Source: Mesorhizobium sp. (GTDB lineage Bacteria; Pseudomonadota; Alphaproteobacteria; Rhizobiales; Rhizobiaceae). Taken from it: a stretch of 64,000 nucleotides of DNA. Below are positions 53,044 to 61,497 of this stretch, piece after piece. The notes under the pieces are model-generated. The model saw only the letters and a list, made by a program, of their open reading frames with translations, was not told the origin of the DNA and did no database searches. Position 1 is the first letter of the stretch. Every line of letters starts with the position of its first letter. The position numbers and the translations under genes are program-made. The stretch lies in the NCBI GenBank assembly GCA_004020545.1, contig SAQE01000015.1, positions 34,582-98,581 on the forward strand, written 5' to 3'.

Positions 53044-53223
53044 TCAACGCGCAGCCCTGCGCGGCGATCTGAGCGCGTCGAGCCGTTCCTGCAGATGGCC
53101 GTTGAGGACGATCATCTCCTTCAGCGCCTTCACCGCGTCGCCCTTATGCTCGGCAATGAAACGCTCGGCGACAGCTTGAAGCGCCGCTTCCTGGCGGCTG
53201 TCGAGCCTCACGATATGATCCAT
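53044..53223 (-). CDS. Small hypothetical protein
   Basis: 59 residues from ATG 53223, which follows AGAGGAGCAACCGCC. A helical composition (DHIVRLDSRQEAALQAVAER, HKGDAVKALKEMIVLNGHLQ) is evident, and the tail is basic. No family is recognised. It is opposed to the FAD oxidase. Confidence 0.55.
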   Translation of the reverse strand: MDHIVRLDSRQEAALQAVAERFIAEHKGDAVKALKEMIVLNGHLQERLDALRSPRRAAR

Positions 53224-53303
53224 GGCGGTTGCTCCTCTGGCTTCCATTAGCATGTGAACAAAAAGTGAACAAAAATGTCAAGGGCGAATTGACTCCGGCA
53301 GGA

Positions 53304-53621
53304 ATGGGTTCCTATTTTGTCAGGAGATGGGGCGGTTACTCGAGATCACGGAGAGCCGCGTTGGGCAGACGGAAGAGCCGCTATGACAAATTGTTCCGGT
53401 CGGACGCGGAGGCGATCATTCGTGACGCGCTGGAGCTGCGCCAGACGGTGCTGGCGGCGCAGCTCAACCTCAAGACCAATGGCGAAATGTACTGGCGGCT
53501 CAACGGCTTGGTGGAGCGGCTGCATGAGGTGATGGGCGCGGCTGCGGGCCGGGAGCCCGATTTCCGCGCCGCCTGGCTCGGCCTCTTGCCGCTGCCCGAG
53601 GATTACTCAGACCGGACATGA
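53304..53621 (+). CDS. Hypothetical protein
   Basis: About 105 residues. After a basic N-terminus, KSRYDKLFRSDAEAIIRDAL, LNLKTNGEMYWRLNGLVERL and FRAAWLGLLPLPEDYSDRT look like an authentic helical protein. The start is uncertain: a TTG at 53361 has the better ribosome site (GGAGAGCCGCG). The stop lies 4 bp before the next gene. Confidence 0.55.
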   Translation: MGSYFVRRWGGYSRSRRAALGRRKSRYDKLFRSDAEAIIRDALELRQTVLAAQLNLKTNGEMYWRLNGLVERLHEVMGAAAGREPDFRAAWLGLLPLPEDYSDRT

Positions 53622-53625
53622 GAAA

Positions 53626-53886
53626 ATGGCCGGATCCATGGACAGCGTTGGCCGGGCGGCCAAGGCCAACATGCTGCTCATCGTCGAATGCCGCCACTGC
53701 TACCACGTCGGCCGCTTCAAGGCGAACGACGTGGCCAAGGTGGTCGGCTGGAACAGGCCGCTCGAAGCCATCCGCTTCCGCTGCAAGCGCTGCGGCCGCA
53801 AGGACACGGAGGTCAAGACACAGTTCATCGACCAGGACCACCCGCCCAAGGGCTATATCTGGGTGCTGCAGAAGGCGAGGGGGTAA
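53626..53886 (+). CDS. Small zinc-ribbon-like protein
   Basis: 86 residues. Two C-x-x-C pairs (ECRHCYHVGRF and FRCKRCGRKD) stand about 30 residues apart and would hold one zinc. The rest, YIWVLQKARG, is not distinctive. ATG 53638 is an alternative. Probable co-transcription with the gene just upstream. Confidence 0.65.
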   Translation: MAGSMDSVGRAAKANMLLIVECRHCYHVGRFKANDVAKVVGWNRPLEAIRFRCKRCGRKDTEVKTQFIDQDHPPKGYIWVLQKARG

Positions 53887-53893
53887 GATAGCC

Positions 53894-54598
53894 CTAAAAC
53901 AATGAACTCTGCGCCGGCGGCTCGGCGGGAAACTTGATCTGCGTCGCCGGTTTTTCCACGATCACCAGCGCGTCGTCCGGCGCCGGCCGCTGCAGCTTCT
54001 TTGCCTCCGACCATGGTGCCGTGAGCCACAGCTCGGTTTCCTCCTGCGTGGTCAGGATCACCGGCATCGCCTTCTCGTGGATGGGCGCGATCAGCGCATT
54101 CGGCCTTGTGGTCAGGAATCCGTAGAGTTCGTGGTCCCCCGGTCCTTCCTTCACCTTGCGCACACCGTGCCAGGGCGTCCACAGCCCGGCGAAGAAGAAC
54201 AAATGCCGCTCTTGGCTGAGCGCAAACCAGAAGTTCTTCTGCACGCCGGTTTCGGGGTCCTTGTCGCCGGGCTTTGGCGAGGGCTCTGCAAAGCTCGTCA
54301 CTGGCACCACGCAGCGGTTCTCGATGCCGAGATAGGGCAGCCAGTGGGCATATTGCGGGTTGCGGATGTTGGTGGTGCCGGGGTCGGCATTGCCGCGCAT
54401 TCGCTCCGGCGGCGTCGGCATTCCCCAGCGCAGCCTGGCGAGCTCGCGGCTGCCATCGGCCGTGTTGCGCACCACCGGCGCCGGCTGGTTGGGGTAGATG
54501 TCGACCGAAGGCTCGAGGTTGCCCGAGATGTCGCGCAGCGCGCGCGTCCACTGGCGGATGGCCTCCTGGCTGGTGGTGATGTTGTAAAGATTGCACAT
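53894..54598 (-). CDS. SOS response-associated peptidase (YedK/HMCES family)
   Basis: 234 residues beginning MCNLYNITTS; Cys2 becomes the N-terminal nucleophile that forms the thiazolidine cross-link to abasic sites in single-stranded DNA. The remaining pattern is RWGMPTPPE, RCVVPVTSFAEPSP, FFFAGLWTPW and APIHEKAMPVIL (the conserved His). The usual G-F-Y-E-W active Glu is here within SFAEPSP. The upstream frame to 54634 is rejected because Cys2 must follow the initiator. Confidence 0.9.
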   Translation of the reverse strand: MCNLYNITTSQEAIRQWTRALRDISGNLEPSVDIYPNQPAPVVRNTADGSRELARLRWGMPTPPERMRGNADPGTTNIRNPQYAHWLPYLGIENRCVVPVTSFAEPSPKPGDKDPETGVQKNFWFALSQERHLFFFAGLWTPWHGVRKVKEGPGDHELYGFLTTRPNALIAPIHEKAMPVILTTQEETELWLTAPWSEAKKLQRPAPDDALVIVEKPATQIKFPAEPPAQSSLF

Positions 54599-54702
54599 CG
54601 GCAGCACTTCCCCGTCCGCCGATTGTTCTCGCATTTTCGCGCTAAGCGCAAACCGCCCGGTTACGGAGGGGGAGCCGATCGCGCCGGTTGCTTACATGCC
54701 GC

Positions 54703-54954
54703 TCAGCGCCCGCGTCCCCCGCGTCGCCTTGTCTCGACCGGCTCCGCGGCCGGCGGCTCGCCGGGCAGCCCGAGCCGGTGGCGTTCCTCCTCTGCGAAGG
54801 CTTCGGCTTCCGCGTGGATGTCGAACAGTTGCTGCGTCAGCCTGCCGCCATCGACGACGCGCACCAGCCATTGGCCGTTGATGAATTTCACGCGGACACT
54901 GTCTGGTTCGCCTGTCACCATGTGCAGCTCCAGCCCGTTGCCCAAGAATTGCAT
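54703..54954 (-). CDS. Small hypothetical protein
   Basis: 83 residues: GNGLELHMVTGEPDSVRVKF, INGQWLVRVVDGGRLTQQLF and IHAEAEAFAEEERHRLGLP. A basic Arg/Gly end follows. The start could instead be ATG 54918, which has GGAG at good spacing. No family is known to me. Confidence 0.5.
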   Translation of the reverse strand: MQFLGNGLELHMVTGEPDSVRVKFINGQWLVRVVDGGRLTQQLFDIHAEAEAFAEEERHRLGLPGEPPAAEPVETRRRGGRGR

Positions 54955-55136
54955 CCTCGAATGGCAATACGATTTAACCTGCGACGGATTGCCGGGTTGC
55001 CGCAAGCTTCCGTTCATTGGCCATAGTAGGATAGCAGTCGCGGGGCTCAGGTGGACTTGACGTCGAAAATATAGATTTCCCGCAAAGACCACGCAAAATG
55101 GATAAAAACTCTGCGCTGAAACCTTGAAGGAATCCC

Positions 55137-55313
55137 TCAACAGAATTCAACTTCGATATGGCGCTCGGTTCGCGAGACGACGCGGCAGCGCGTCTCGAAC
55201 GAGTCCGAGCGGATATGCAGCGCAAAGGTCTCGGGCACGCCGATGGAACTGGTCACGTCGAGGCCGATGGCGAGGCGAGCGATCGCCGTGTCGACAAGCA
55301 TACGATGCACGGG
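55137..55313 (-). CDS. Possible short PilZ-like protein
   Basis: The last 60 residues of a longer minus-strand frame read MLVDTAIARLAIGLDVTSS, then IGVPETFALHIRSDSFETRC and VVSRTERHIEVEFC. The final V-P-E-x-F-x-L then R-C-x-V-V-S-R ... I-x-V-E-F pattern recalls PilZ domains of rhizobia, but the N-terminal R-R-x-x-R signature is not seen. GTG 55313 is a weak start. Treat as a fragment or a false call. Confidence 0.3.
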   Translation of the reverse strand, partial: PVHRMLVDTAIARLAIGLDVTSSIGVPETFALHIRSDSFETRCRVVSRTERHIEVEFC

Positions 55314-55630
55314 CTCTGCCTGGTCGCAAATCCTTACCCGCCCGGCGGCGCAGGATGGGAGACAGGGCTGAACGTTCGGTGAAAGGCGAACCGGCCGTGA
55401 CACTCTGGGGGGCGGCGGCGAAACGGACAGGCTAGGGCGGCCCGGCAGCCTGGGGGGGTGTATTGGGTTCGGCAGCCGGGCCTGACCGGAGTTTGCGAGC
55501 CTGCCGGCTGCATCGAAGATGCGCTTGCGCTCATGCAAGGGCAAGAACGACCTAGGCCCTAAGACCAAAGCAGCCGGGGTGGCGCAAACGGCCGAAATGG
55601 CGGCCTCTGCCGTTCTCAATCGGTCTCCGC

Positions 55631-56182
55631 TCAGGCGGGCGCGTAGCGCAGCAGCGTCACGCCCTGGGGAAGGCTCCGCGTGCCAAGCGGCGTCAGCGCG
55701 AGCGACAGTCCACGCTGGAAGTACGGCTTGCCGCCGCCCAGCACGACCGGGTGCATATAGAGCCGGTACTCGTCGATCAGGCCCGCGCGTGACAGATGTC
55801 CGGCCAGTTCGGCGCCACCGACGCTTATCTCGCCATCCGTTTCCGCCTTGAGGGATCTTGCCACCGCCGCGGCGTCGCCGTTCGCCAGCCGGGCATTGGC
55901 ACCGAGCTCGCTGAGCGTCGTCGAAAACACGATCTTCGGCGTCTTCCGCCAGGCTTGGGCGAAATCCCGCTCGACCTCGGCGCCGTCCTTCCGCTCCGGA
56001 CTGTCCCAGAAGCGCATCGCCTCATACAGGCGCCGCCCGCAGAGCGCGATCGCCGTCCGCCGCATTTCCCCGTTGAAATGCCGATGCAGTTCTTCCTCGG
56101 GCACCGGCAGGTCGATGTCGCCGTCCGGCCCGGCAATATAGCCATCCAGCGACATCAGCATGGAATAGACGATCCTGGCCAT
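55631..56182 (-). CDS. Dihydrofolate reductase family protein (RibD C-terminal-like)
   Basis: 183 residues. RIVYSMLMSLDGYIAGPDGD is the family's N-terminal strand-loop; AIALCGRRLYEAMRFWDSPE, DGEISVGGAELAGHLSRAGL and YRLYMHPVVLGGGKPYFQRG form the NADPH-binding part. ATG 56182 follows CAGGAAAGGAGGCGCCG. Not a classical DHFR; the substrate is unknown. Confidence 0.87.
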   Translation of the reverse strand: MARIVYSMLMSLDGYIAGPDGDIDLPVPEEELHRHFNGEMRRTAIALCGRRLYEAMRFWDSPERKDGAEVERDFAQAWRKTPKIVFSTTLSELGANARLANGDAAAVARSLKAETDGEISVGGAELAGHLSRAGLIDEYRLYMHPVVLGGGKPYFQRGLSLALTPLGTRSLPQGVTLLRYAPA

Positions 56183-56282
56183 CGGCGCCTCCTTTCCTGA
56201 TCCGCTCGAGGTCGAGGATATACATCCGATTGCATTTTGCAATCGGTTTGCCGTGCGAGCGGAGGAAGTCGGAGGCGAGCCA

Positions 56283-56354
56283 GAGCAATTCCAGGAAAAG
56301 TGTGAAACGGCTGGGCTCGGCGACTTCGCCGTACCTTCCGTCCGGAATTGCGTA
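56283..56354. repeat. RIME-like palindromic element (GCAATTCC type, variant)
   Basis: GAGCAATTCCAGGAAAAG and CTTCCGTCCGGAATTGC pair, around a second short hairpin (GGCTCGGCGACTTCGCCG). It lies between the DHFR-family gene and the small membrane protein at 56370. Confidence 0.8.
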
Positions 56355-56369
56355 AACACAGACCTCGGC

Positions 56370-56516
56370 TCAGAAGCCGAAGAACTGCGTGCCGACGAGA
56401 TAGCCGAGCGCCACGACCACCAGCGGGAACAGCGCTGGAGCGATCTTGCCGAGCGGCGAGGGTTTTATCTCTCTCGCTGGAGCACTGGGCTTGGCGTTGC
56501 CGATGTTCTTGGTCAT
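56370..56516 (-). CDS. Small single-helix membrane protein
   Basis: 48 residues, read from ATG 56516 to TGA at 56370-56372. A short polar, Lys/Pro-containing N-terminus (MTKNIGNAKPSAP) precedes LFPLVVVALGYLVGTQFFGF, a single membrane helix ending at the C-terminus. It has the coding bias of the neighbours. The function is unknown. It is too short for usual open-frame searches. Confidence 0.6.
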   Translation of the reverse strand: MTKNIGNAKPSAPAREIKPSPLGKIAPALFPLVVVALGYLVGTQFFGF

Positions 56517-56620
56517 GGGACTCGCCGGAATTTCGTTGCTGAGTGACCCATAATATTAGAAACGGCTAATTAATTTTCTCACAATTCGATCGTGCAATTT
56601 GTAGCTATCGCCGGTAGTCG

Positions 56621-56854
56621 CTATTCCGCCTGCTGGGTGCGCTCGGCGAGCCCGAAGGCCTGCAGGTTCCTCGATTTGCCGAGGTCCTGGTCGGCATTGG
56701 CGATGATGGCGTGGAAGGCGGCGCGGGCGATGTCCTTCTTCTTGGCGCCGGGATGCACCTTGCGGACGGCCTTAACCAGTTCCTTTGGTGTCATGTCGGG
56801 GGTGACGAGGCGCATCAGCGTATCGCCTATGGCCTGCAGTTCGCTGGCATCCAT
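56621..56854 (-). CDS. Hypothetical protein
   Basis: 77 residues, helical: DASELQAIGDTLMRLVTPDM, TPKELVKAVRKVHPGAKKKD and IARAAFHAIIANADQDLGKS. A conserved-looking small basic protein of rhizobial type; no family recalled. The C-terminus ends in Gln/Glu. Confidence 0.6.
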   Translation of the reverse strand: MDASELQAIGDTLMRLVTPDMTPKELVKAVRKVHPGAKKKDIARAAFHAIIANADQDLGKSRNLQAFGLAERTQQAE

Positions 56855-57019
56855 AACGATGAACCCTGTCTTGGCTGCATGAGCCTAGCATATAGCGTGG
56901 CCAGAAGGTCACTTTTGTGATGCGCACCGCTCAAAATCGCGGTGAGGCGATGGCCTCTAAGACCCAAGTCGTCGATGATCGGCATCCGAAACGACCAAAG
57001 GGCGAATTGACGGGCCGCA

Positions 57020-57457
57020 ATGCTTGGTGACCTTGCCGCCTTCGGCGGACTCTTCCTAGCCGCCTTCGTCGCCGCGACCATCCTGCCGCTGCAGTCGGAA
57101 GCGGTGCTGGTCGGCCTGCTCTTGGCCGGGACCCATTCGCCGGCCGCGCTGGTTCTGGTCGCGACGATCGGGAATGTGCTTGGCTCGGCGGTCAACTGGC
57201 TACTGGGCCGCGGTATCGATAGCTTCCGCGACCGCAAATGGTTCCCCGCAAAGCCTGCCGCGCTTGACCGCGCGGCGGCGCGCTACCACCGTTATGGAAG
57301 ATGGAGCCTGCTGCTGAGCTGGGCTCCGGTTATCGGCGATCCGCTGACGGTGATGGCCGGCGTACTGCGCGAGCCCCTATGGAGCTTTCTCGCCATCGTC
57401 ACCATCGCCAAGGCTGGCCGATACCTGGCGCTGGCGGCCGCTACGCTCGGCCTCTAA
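57020..57457 (+). CDS. YqaA family (DedA-like) membrane protein
   Basis: 145 residues with three or four helices: GLFLAAFVAATILPLQSEAV, LVGLLLAGTHSPAALVLVAT and GRYLALAAATLGL. The N-terminal helix-hairpin with LPLQSEA and the NVLGSAVNWLLGRG loop are family marks. These proteins belong to the DedA/SNARE-associated superfamily with unclear transport roles. The stop overlaps the convergent PAP2 gene stop by 4 bp. Confidence 0.85.
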   Translation: MLGDLAAFGGLFLAAFVAATILPLQSEAVLVGLLLAGTHSPAALVLVATIGNVLGSAVNWLLGRGIDSFRDRKWFPAKPAALDRAAARYHRYGRWSLLLSWAPVIGDPLTVMAGVLREPLWSFLAIVTIAKAGRYLALAAATLGL

Positions 57458-57996
57458 AGGATACTCGTGGCGAAGACATCCATCCGCGAATTTTCGCGAT
57501 AACCGAGCCGCACCGCCAGGGCGGCGGCCGCCCCGGTAGCAGCGCCGCCAACGATGTCGCCGGCATAATGGATGCCGATGTGCAGCCGCGACCAGCAAAT
57601 CAGCAGCGCCATAATGAAGAAGGCAAGCGTACGGCGCGGCAGCGCCTGCATGGCGAAGGCGGCGACGATGGCCATGCCTGCCGTGGCGTGGTCGGACGGG
57701 AACGACCAGTCGGCGCTGGGCGCGATCAATAGATGCGTGACGCCGGCGTCGTAGGGCCTGATCCGGTGGACGAACAGCAGGATCACCTGGTTGACGGCAA
57801 GACCCAGCAGGAAGGCGAGGCCGGCGGACAGGCAGGCATGGCGCACATGGGGGCGGTCGGTCCTCAACCACCATTGCAGGGCAACCGCCAGCACCATCAG
57901 TGGCACGCCGATTTGCGAGACGGCAATCATTATCCTATCAAGGAGCGGGCTGACGCCTGCGGCAGAGTTGATCCAGTGGGTTAAGGCTGCATCCAT
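57454..57996 (-). CDS. PAP2-type phosphatase (undecaprenyl-pyrophosphatase-like)
   Basis: 180 residues, about five helices. The three PAP2 motifs are visible: VHRIRPYD (K/R-x6-R-P variant), FPSDHATAG (P-S-G/D-H), and SRLHIGIHYAGDIVGG (S-R-x5-H-x3-D). Enzymes of this type dephosphorylate lipid phosphates such as undecaprenyl pyrophosphate at the membrane. Cytoplasmic or periplasmic facing cannot be told. The start ATG 57996 lies 39 bp from the divergent gene at 58035. Confidence 0.85.
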   Translation of the reverse strand: MDAALTHWINSAAGVSPLLDRIMIAVSQIGVPLMVLAVALQWWLRTDRPHVRHACLSAGLAFLLGLAVNQVILLFVHRIRPYDAGVTHLLIAPSADWSFPSDHATAGMAIVAAFAMQALPRRTLAFFIMALLICWSRLHIGIHYAGDIVGGAATGAAAALAVRLGYRENSRMDVFATSIL

Positions 57997-58034
57997 GCGA
58001 TCTGATTTCCTTGGGTTGTTGTGAGGGCTGGGTC

Positions 58035-58517
58035 TTGAAGCCGGTCGCCGAGCGTCGCATCCATCAGCTTTTCGAAATCGGCGTGTGGCTGAAGGGCGCG
58101 CATGCGCTGATCGAATGCATCGGCGGCATCCTGCTCTATGTCGTCAGCACCGACACCATCGCTTCCTGGGTCAATGCCCTCACCCAGGAAGAGTTGATCG
58201 AAGATCCGAACGATTTGATAGCTGGCTATCTGTCGCAGACAGCGAGCCATTTCTCTGTCGCGAGCAAGGAGTTTTACGCCTTCTACCTGCTCAGCCACGG
58301 CCTGATTAAGCTGCTTTTGGTTGTCGGCCTATTGCGCGGCAAGCTGTGGTCCTACCCGGCCTCGCTCGCCGCGCTCGGCGCCTTCATGGTCTACCAGGTC
58401 TATCGCTACTCCTACACGCACTCGCTGGGCTTGCTCGTGCTGACCGTCTTCGATGCGATCGTCATGTGGCTGATCTGGCAGGAGTGGAAGACGGTACGCC
58501 GCCACATGGCCGGCTGA
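58035..58517 (+). CDS. DUF2127 family membrane protein
   Basis: 160 residues from a TTG at 58035 (GAGGG 8 bp upstream). Helices at FEIGVWLKGAHALIECIGGI, FYAFYLLSHGLIKLLLVVGL, SYPASLAALGAFMVYQVYRY and HSLGLLVLTVFDAIVMWLIW match DUF2127. Function unknown. The earlier TTG at 58011 is an alternative. It is divergent from the PAP2 gene. Confidence 0.8.
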   Translation: MKPVAERRIHQLFEIGVWLKGAHALIECIGGILLYVVSTDTIASWVNALTQEELIEDPNDLIAGYLSQTASHFSVASKEFYAFYLLSHGLIKLLLVVGLLRGKLWSYPASLAALGAFMVYQVYRYSYTHSLGLLVLTVFDAIVMWLIWQEWKTVRRHMAG

Positions 58518-58603
58518 GCGCGCCGAGGCGCAGCCGACTCCACGGGCCTTACGAGCCGTGACGTCGCCCTCCGGGCCAGTCTTGGCAGGTCACCAAGGTT
58601 GTC

Positions 58604-58670
58604 CCTCCGGAATTGCGCGAAAAATGATTGATGCGGTTCAGCGATCTACGCAAGGGCTGAACCGCTCCAT
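58604..58670. repeat. Partial RIME-like palindromic element
   Basis: CCCTCCGGAATTGCG and GCGGTTCAGCG, then GGGCTGAACCGCTC, are the second half of the GCAATTCC-type element seen at 37705 and 42188. It lies just before the cupin gene stop. Confidence 0.7.
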
Positions 58671-58673
58671 CTC

Positions 58674-59096
58674 CTACGCGGGGATCAGCACGGCGATGCG
58701 ATGCACGCCGACCTCCTTGCTTGTATTCGTCGCCTCGTCGGTCTTGCCCTTGGAGCAGGTATACACGTCACCCACCTTGAGCTTGAACTCCTTGTCCACC
58801 TTCTTGATGGTGAATGCGCCGGAAGTGATAGTGCACACCATGTCGTTGTCCATCACGCTTTGAGGCGCGTGTGCTCCGGGCTGAAACACGACGTCGACAA
58901 TGGCGATGCTCTTGTAGGCTGGAATGTCGGAATTGCCGGTGCCGACTTCCACCAACCTGACGCCGGGCGCGATCTCCTTGCCTTCCTTCGGACCGTACTT
59001 CTTGGTCTTTGCGACTGTTGCTGTTGCGAACAGGGGGGCAATCGTCGCGGCCGTCACGCCGAGGGCAATTGCAGACCTGCGATTCATCTTGTTCAT
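58674..59096 (-). CDS. Exported cupin-domain protein
   Basis: 140 residues. MNKMNRRSAIALGVTAATIA is a Tat- or Sec-like export signal with N-R-R-S. The cupin strand set includes VDVVFQPGAHAPQSVMDNDM, CTITSGAFTIKKVDKEFKLK and DVYTCSKGKTDEATNTSKEV. One His is present in the first motif (PGAH-x-P), but a full metal-binding set is not obvious. ATG 59096 follows CTTAGGGAGGACGCG. Function unknown. Confidence 0.78.
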   Translation of the reverse strand: MNKMNRRSAIALGVTAATIAPLFATATVAKTKKYGPKEGKEIAPGVRLVEVGTGNSDIPAYKSIAIVDVVFQPGAHAPQSVMDNDMVCTITSGAFTIKKVDKEFKLKVGDVYTCSKGKTDEATNTSKEVGVHRIAVLIPA

Positions 59097-59217
59097 CGCG
59101 TCCTCCCTAAGTAGGGCATGGTCTTACAACATGACCGCGGCCATATTAGCACATTGTGATTAATTGTATCCACGATGACGCGGGCTAGGTGCGAGGCAAC
59201 TCACGGCGCGGTGCGCC

Positions 59218-59781
59218 TCACTCCTGCCTTTGCCGGAACTTCAAATGGCAGCTCGAACAGTCCTGCAGGATGAGGTGCAGGAGATGCTCGGCGGGCATGC
59301 CGGAAGGGTCGGCTTGCGCCGCGCCCGGCCGCTTGCCGAGCAGGCTGCCGCCATCCATCGGCGGACCGGTCATCCGCATGTCGGCGGTGATCCCGGCCGG
59401 CGCCGTCTTCGCCTTGGCGTCAAGCGCGTCGGCGAGCCGGCCGATATGGCGGGCGAGCGCCTCGAACTCCGGCCTGGCCTGGTCGATCTCCAGTTTGGCG
59501 CTTGACGGCGCGCCCAGCGAGCCGGTGGGGAATTCGGCGATCAGGGCAGGGCCGGCGCGGGCGCTGAGTGTGCCCGCCGCCGCCCTGAAAGCTGCCGGCT
59601 CATAGGCGCGCCTGCCGTCGAACATTTCGGCGATTGTCTTCGCGGCCGCCGCCATCTCCTTCATCGAGGTCTGGCGCGCCTTGACGATGGGATCGCCCGG
59701 ACCGGCTGCCAGCGACGGGGCAAAGGCCAGCGGGCCGGCGAGCGCAAGCATCGCCGCCCCAAGGATGACGCGGGACCTCAT
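59218..59781 (-). CDS. c'-type cytochrome
   Basis: 187 residues. A signal peptide (LGAAMLALAGPLAFAPSLAA) precedes a helical bundle with KARQTSMKEMAAAAKTIAEM and a C-terminal heme-binding C-S-S-C-H (DCSSCHLKFR). This position and helical content are those of cytochromes c' and c556, periplasmic heme proteins. The ATG overlaps the multicopper oxidase stop (ATGA), so it is coupled to it. Joint function in copper handling or electron transfer is inferred. Confidence 0.87.
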   Translation of the reverse strand: MRSRVILGAAMLALAGPLAFAPSLAAGPGDPIVKARQTSMKEMAAAAKTIAEMFDGRRAYEPAAFRAAAGTLSARAGPALIAEFPTGSLGAPSSAKLEIDQARPEFEALARHIGRLADALDAKAKTAPAGITADMRMTGPPMDGGSLLGKRPGAAQADPSGMPAEHLLHLILQDCSSCHLKFRQRQE

Positions 59782-61304
59782 GCCTGCACGTCGACAATGC
59801 CCATCATGCCGAGCTGCTCATGCTCGAGGATATGGCAGTGATACATGCGCGGCCCCGGCTGCTCCTGGCGCAAAAGCAGCCGCACCGTCTCGCCGCGCGC
59901 CACGTTGACCGTGTCCTTCCACGCCAGATAGGGCGGCTTCGAGACCTTGCCGCCGCGCTCGTGCTCGATCACCTGGAACTGCGTGCCGTGGAGATGGAAC
60001 GGGTGGTCCATGTCGGCCTGGTTGACGATTTCCCAGAGCTCGGTCTCTCCGGCATTGGCGACGATGTCGACGCGCTCCATGTCGAAGGGCTTGCCGTTGA
60101 TCAGGAAGCCCATCGTCATGCCGGTGGGGTTCATCGCCATGGTCTCGGTGAAGACGAGGCGCCGGCTGACCGTGGGAGCCCTAAGCGATGCGATCGGCCT
60201 GAGCCGCTCGGGCAGCGGCGGCATCGCTTCTCCCGGCGTTTCCGACACATCGGCGGTGAGCAGCGTCAGCCCGGCGTCCGCCGGCCGGCCGGCGCCCATC
60301 CAGCCGCGGTCATAGTCAAGCGTGGTGAGCGTTGCGGCGCCCGGCCGGTCGAAGGCGACGACCAGCTCGACGCGCTCGGCCGGGCTGAGCATGATCTCGT
60401 TGGCCGCAACCGGCTTCTCCAGCAGGCCGCCGTCTGTCCCGATGATCGTCATCGCCGCGCCATCGAAGGCAAGCCTCAGGAAGCGCGCATTGGTGGCGTT
60501 GTAGAGCCGCAGGCGCCTCTTCGCGCCCATCGCCACGGCGAGTCGCGGGTTCTTCTGGCCGTTGACCAGCACATGGTCGCCGACGCGGCCATTCATCAGG
60601 TCGACCATGGTGTTGTCGGGCATCGAGCCGTCGGCGGCGAGGCGAAGGTCGGTGAACATAACCACCGTGTCGCCATACGCCGCCGGAACGGGATCGTCCT
60701 TGGCCTTGACGACGAAGGCGCCGGCAAGGCCGCGATAGACCTGCTCGGCCGTCCGGCCATGCGGATGCGGGTGGTACCAGTAGGAGCCGGCGCTGCCTTC
60801 CGGCAGGTCGAACGCGTAGACGCGGTCCGCGCCCGCCGCCACCGGGTCCATCGGATTGCCGTCCTGGTCTGCCGGCACCGGCATGCCGTGCCAGTGGATG
60901 GTGCTTTGCTCGCCCTCGATCCGGTTGGCGAACGTGATCTCGACGCGGTCGCCCTCATGGGCCTCGATCAGCGGGCCGGGGCTCATGCCGTTATAGGCAA
61001 GGATCGGCGTGTCGCGGTCAGCGGCAAAGCGCGCCGTGGCCGGCGCCGCCGTCAGCTTCGCCTTCAACAGGCCGGGCTGGCCGGCCTCGTTGGCGAGCAT
61101 CGGCAATTCGCGCAAGGGCTGGCCCTCGGGCAGCGCCACCGGGCCCTGGCCCATCGCGCCCATGTCATGGCCAGCATGGCCGCCCATGTCCATGCCGGGC
61201 ATCGAGTCCATGTTCGACATGCCGTCCATTTTCATCTGCGCCAGTGCGCGAGAGCCTGACAGAACCGTTGCCAGGCCTGCCGCCAAAAAGCCGCGTCGAT
61301 GCAT
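59778..61304 (-). CDS. Multicopper oxidase (CueO-like) with Met/His-rich linker
   Basis: 508 residues. The signal MHRRGFLAAGLATVLSGSRA is twin-arginine-like. A Met- and His-rich stretch (residues 24-50, for example MDGMSNMDSMPGMDMGGHAG) could bind copper. Four copper motifs are present: IHWHGMP, WYHPHPHG, HPFHLHG and MYHCHILEHEQLGMMG with the T1 axial Met. It would oxidise Cu(I) or phenols with oxygen. ATG 61304 follows GAGGAGCGGAA. The longer frame to 61499 is rejected. Confidence 0.92.
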   Translation of the reverse strand: MHRRGFLAAGLATVLSGSRALAQMKMDGMSNMDSMPGMDMGGHAGHDMGAMGQGPVALPEGQPLRELPMLANEAGQPGLLKAKLTAAPATARFAADRDTPILAYNGMSPGPLIEAHEGDRVEITFANRIEGEQSTIHWHGMPVPADQDGNPMDPVAAGADRVYAFDLPEGSAGSYWYHPHPHGRTAEQVYRGLAGAFVVKAKDDPVPAAYGDTVVMFTDLRLAADGSMPDNTMVDLMNGRVGDHVLVNGQKNPRLAVAMGAKRRLRLYNATNARFLRLAFDGAAMTIIGTDGGLLEKPVAANEIMLSPAERVELVVAFDRPGAATLTTLDYDRGWMGAGRPADAGLTLLTADVSETPGEAMPPLPERLRPIASLRAPTVSRRLVFTETMAMNPTGMTMGFLINGKPFDMERVDIVANAGETELWEIVNQADMDHPFHLHGTQFQVIEHERGGKVSKPPYLAWKDTVNVARGETVRLLLRQEQPGPRMYHCHILEHEQLGMMGIVDVQA

Positions 61305-61497
61305 TTCCGCTCCTCGATCTCGATTGAAAGGTCCCGCCGAAGGCCTCGCCGCGGACACTAGGGGTTCCAGTAGCTGGAAGGTCAAGCGCGATTGAGGGCC
61401 GGACCCGGAAATTCCAGCGAGTGGATCATAGTGGCCGCGGCCGCGTTCACCCGCAGGGGGGATGCAACCAGCCGTTTCATCGAACAGAGGCCGGATC

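Noticed and set aside
59820-61259. 479-residue plus-strand frame opposite the multicopper oxidase
   Set aside because: Antisense of a gene with four copper motifs; no start signal and no family pattern.
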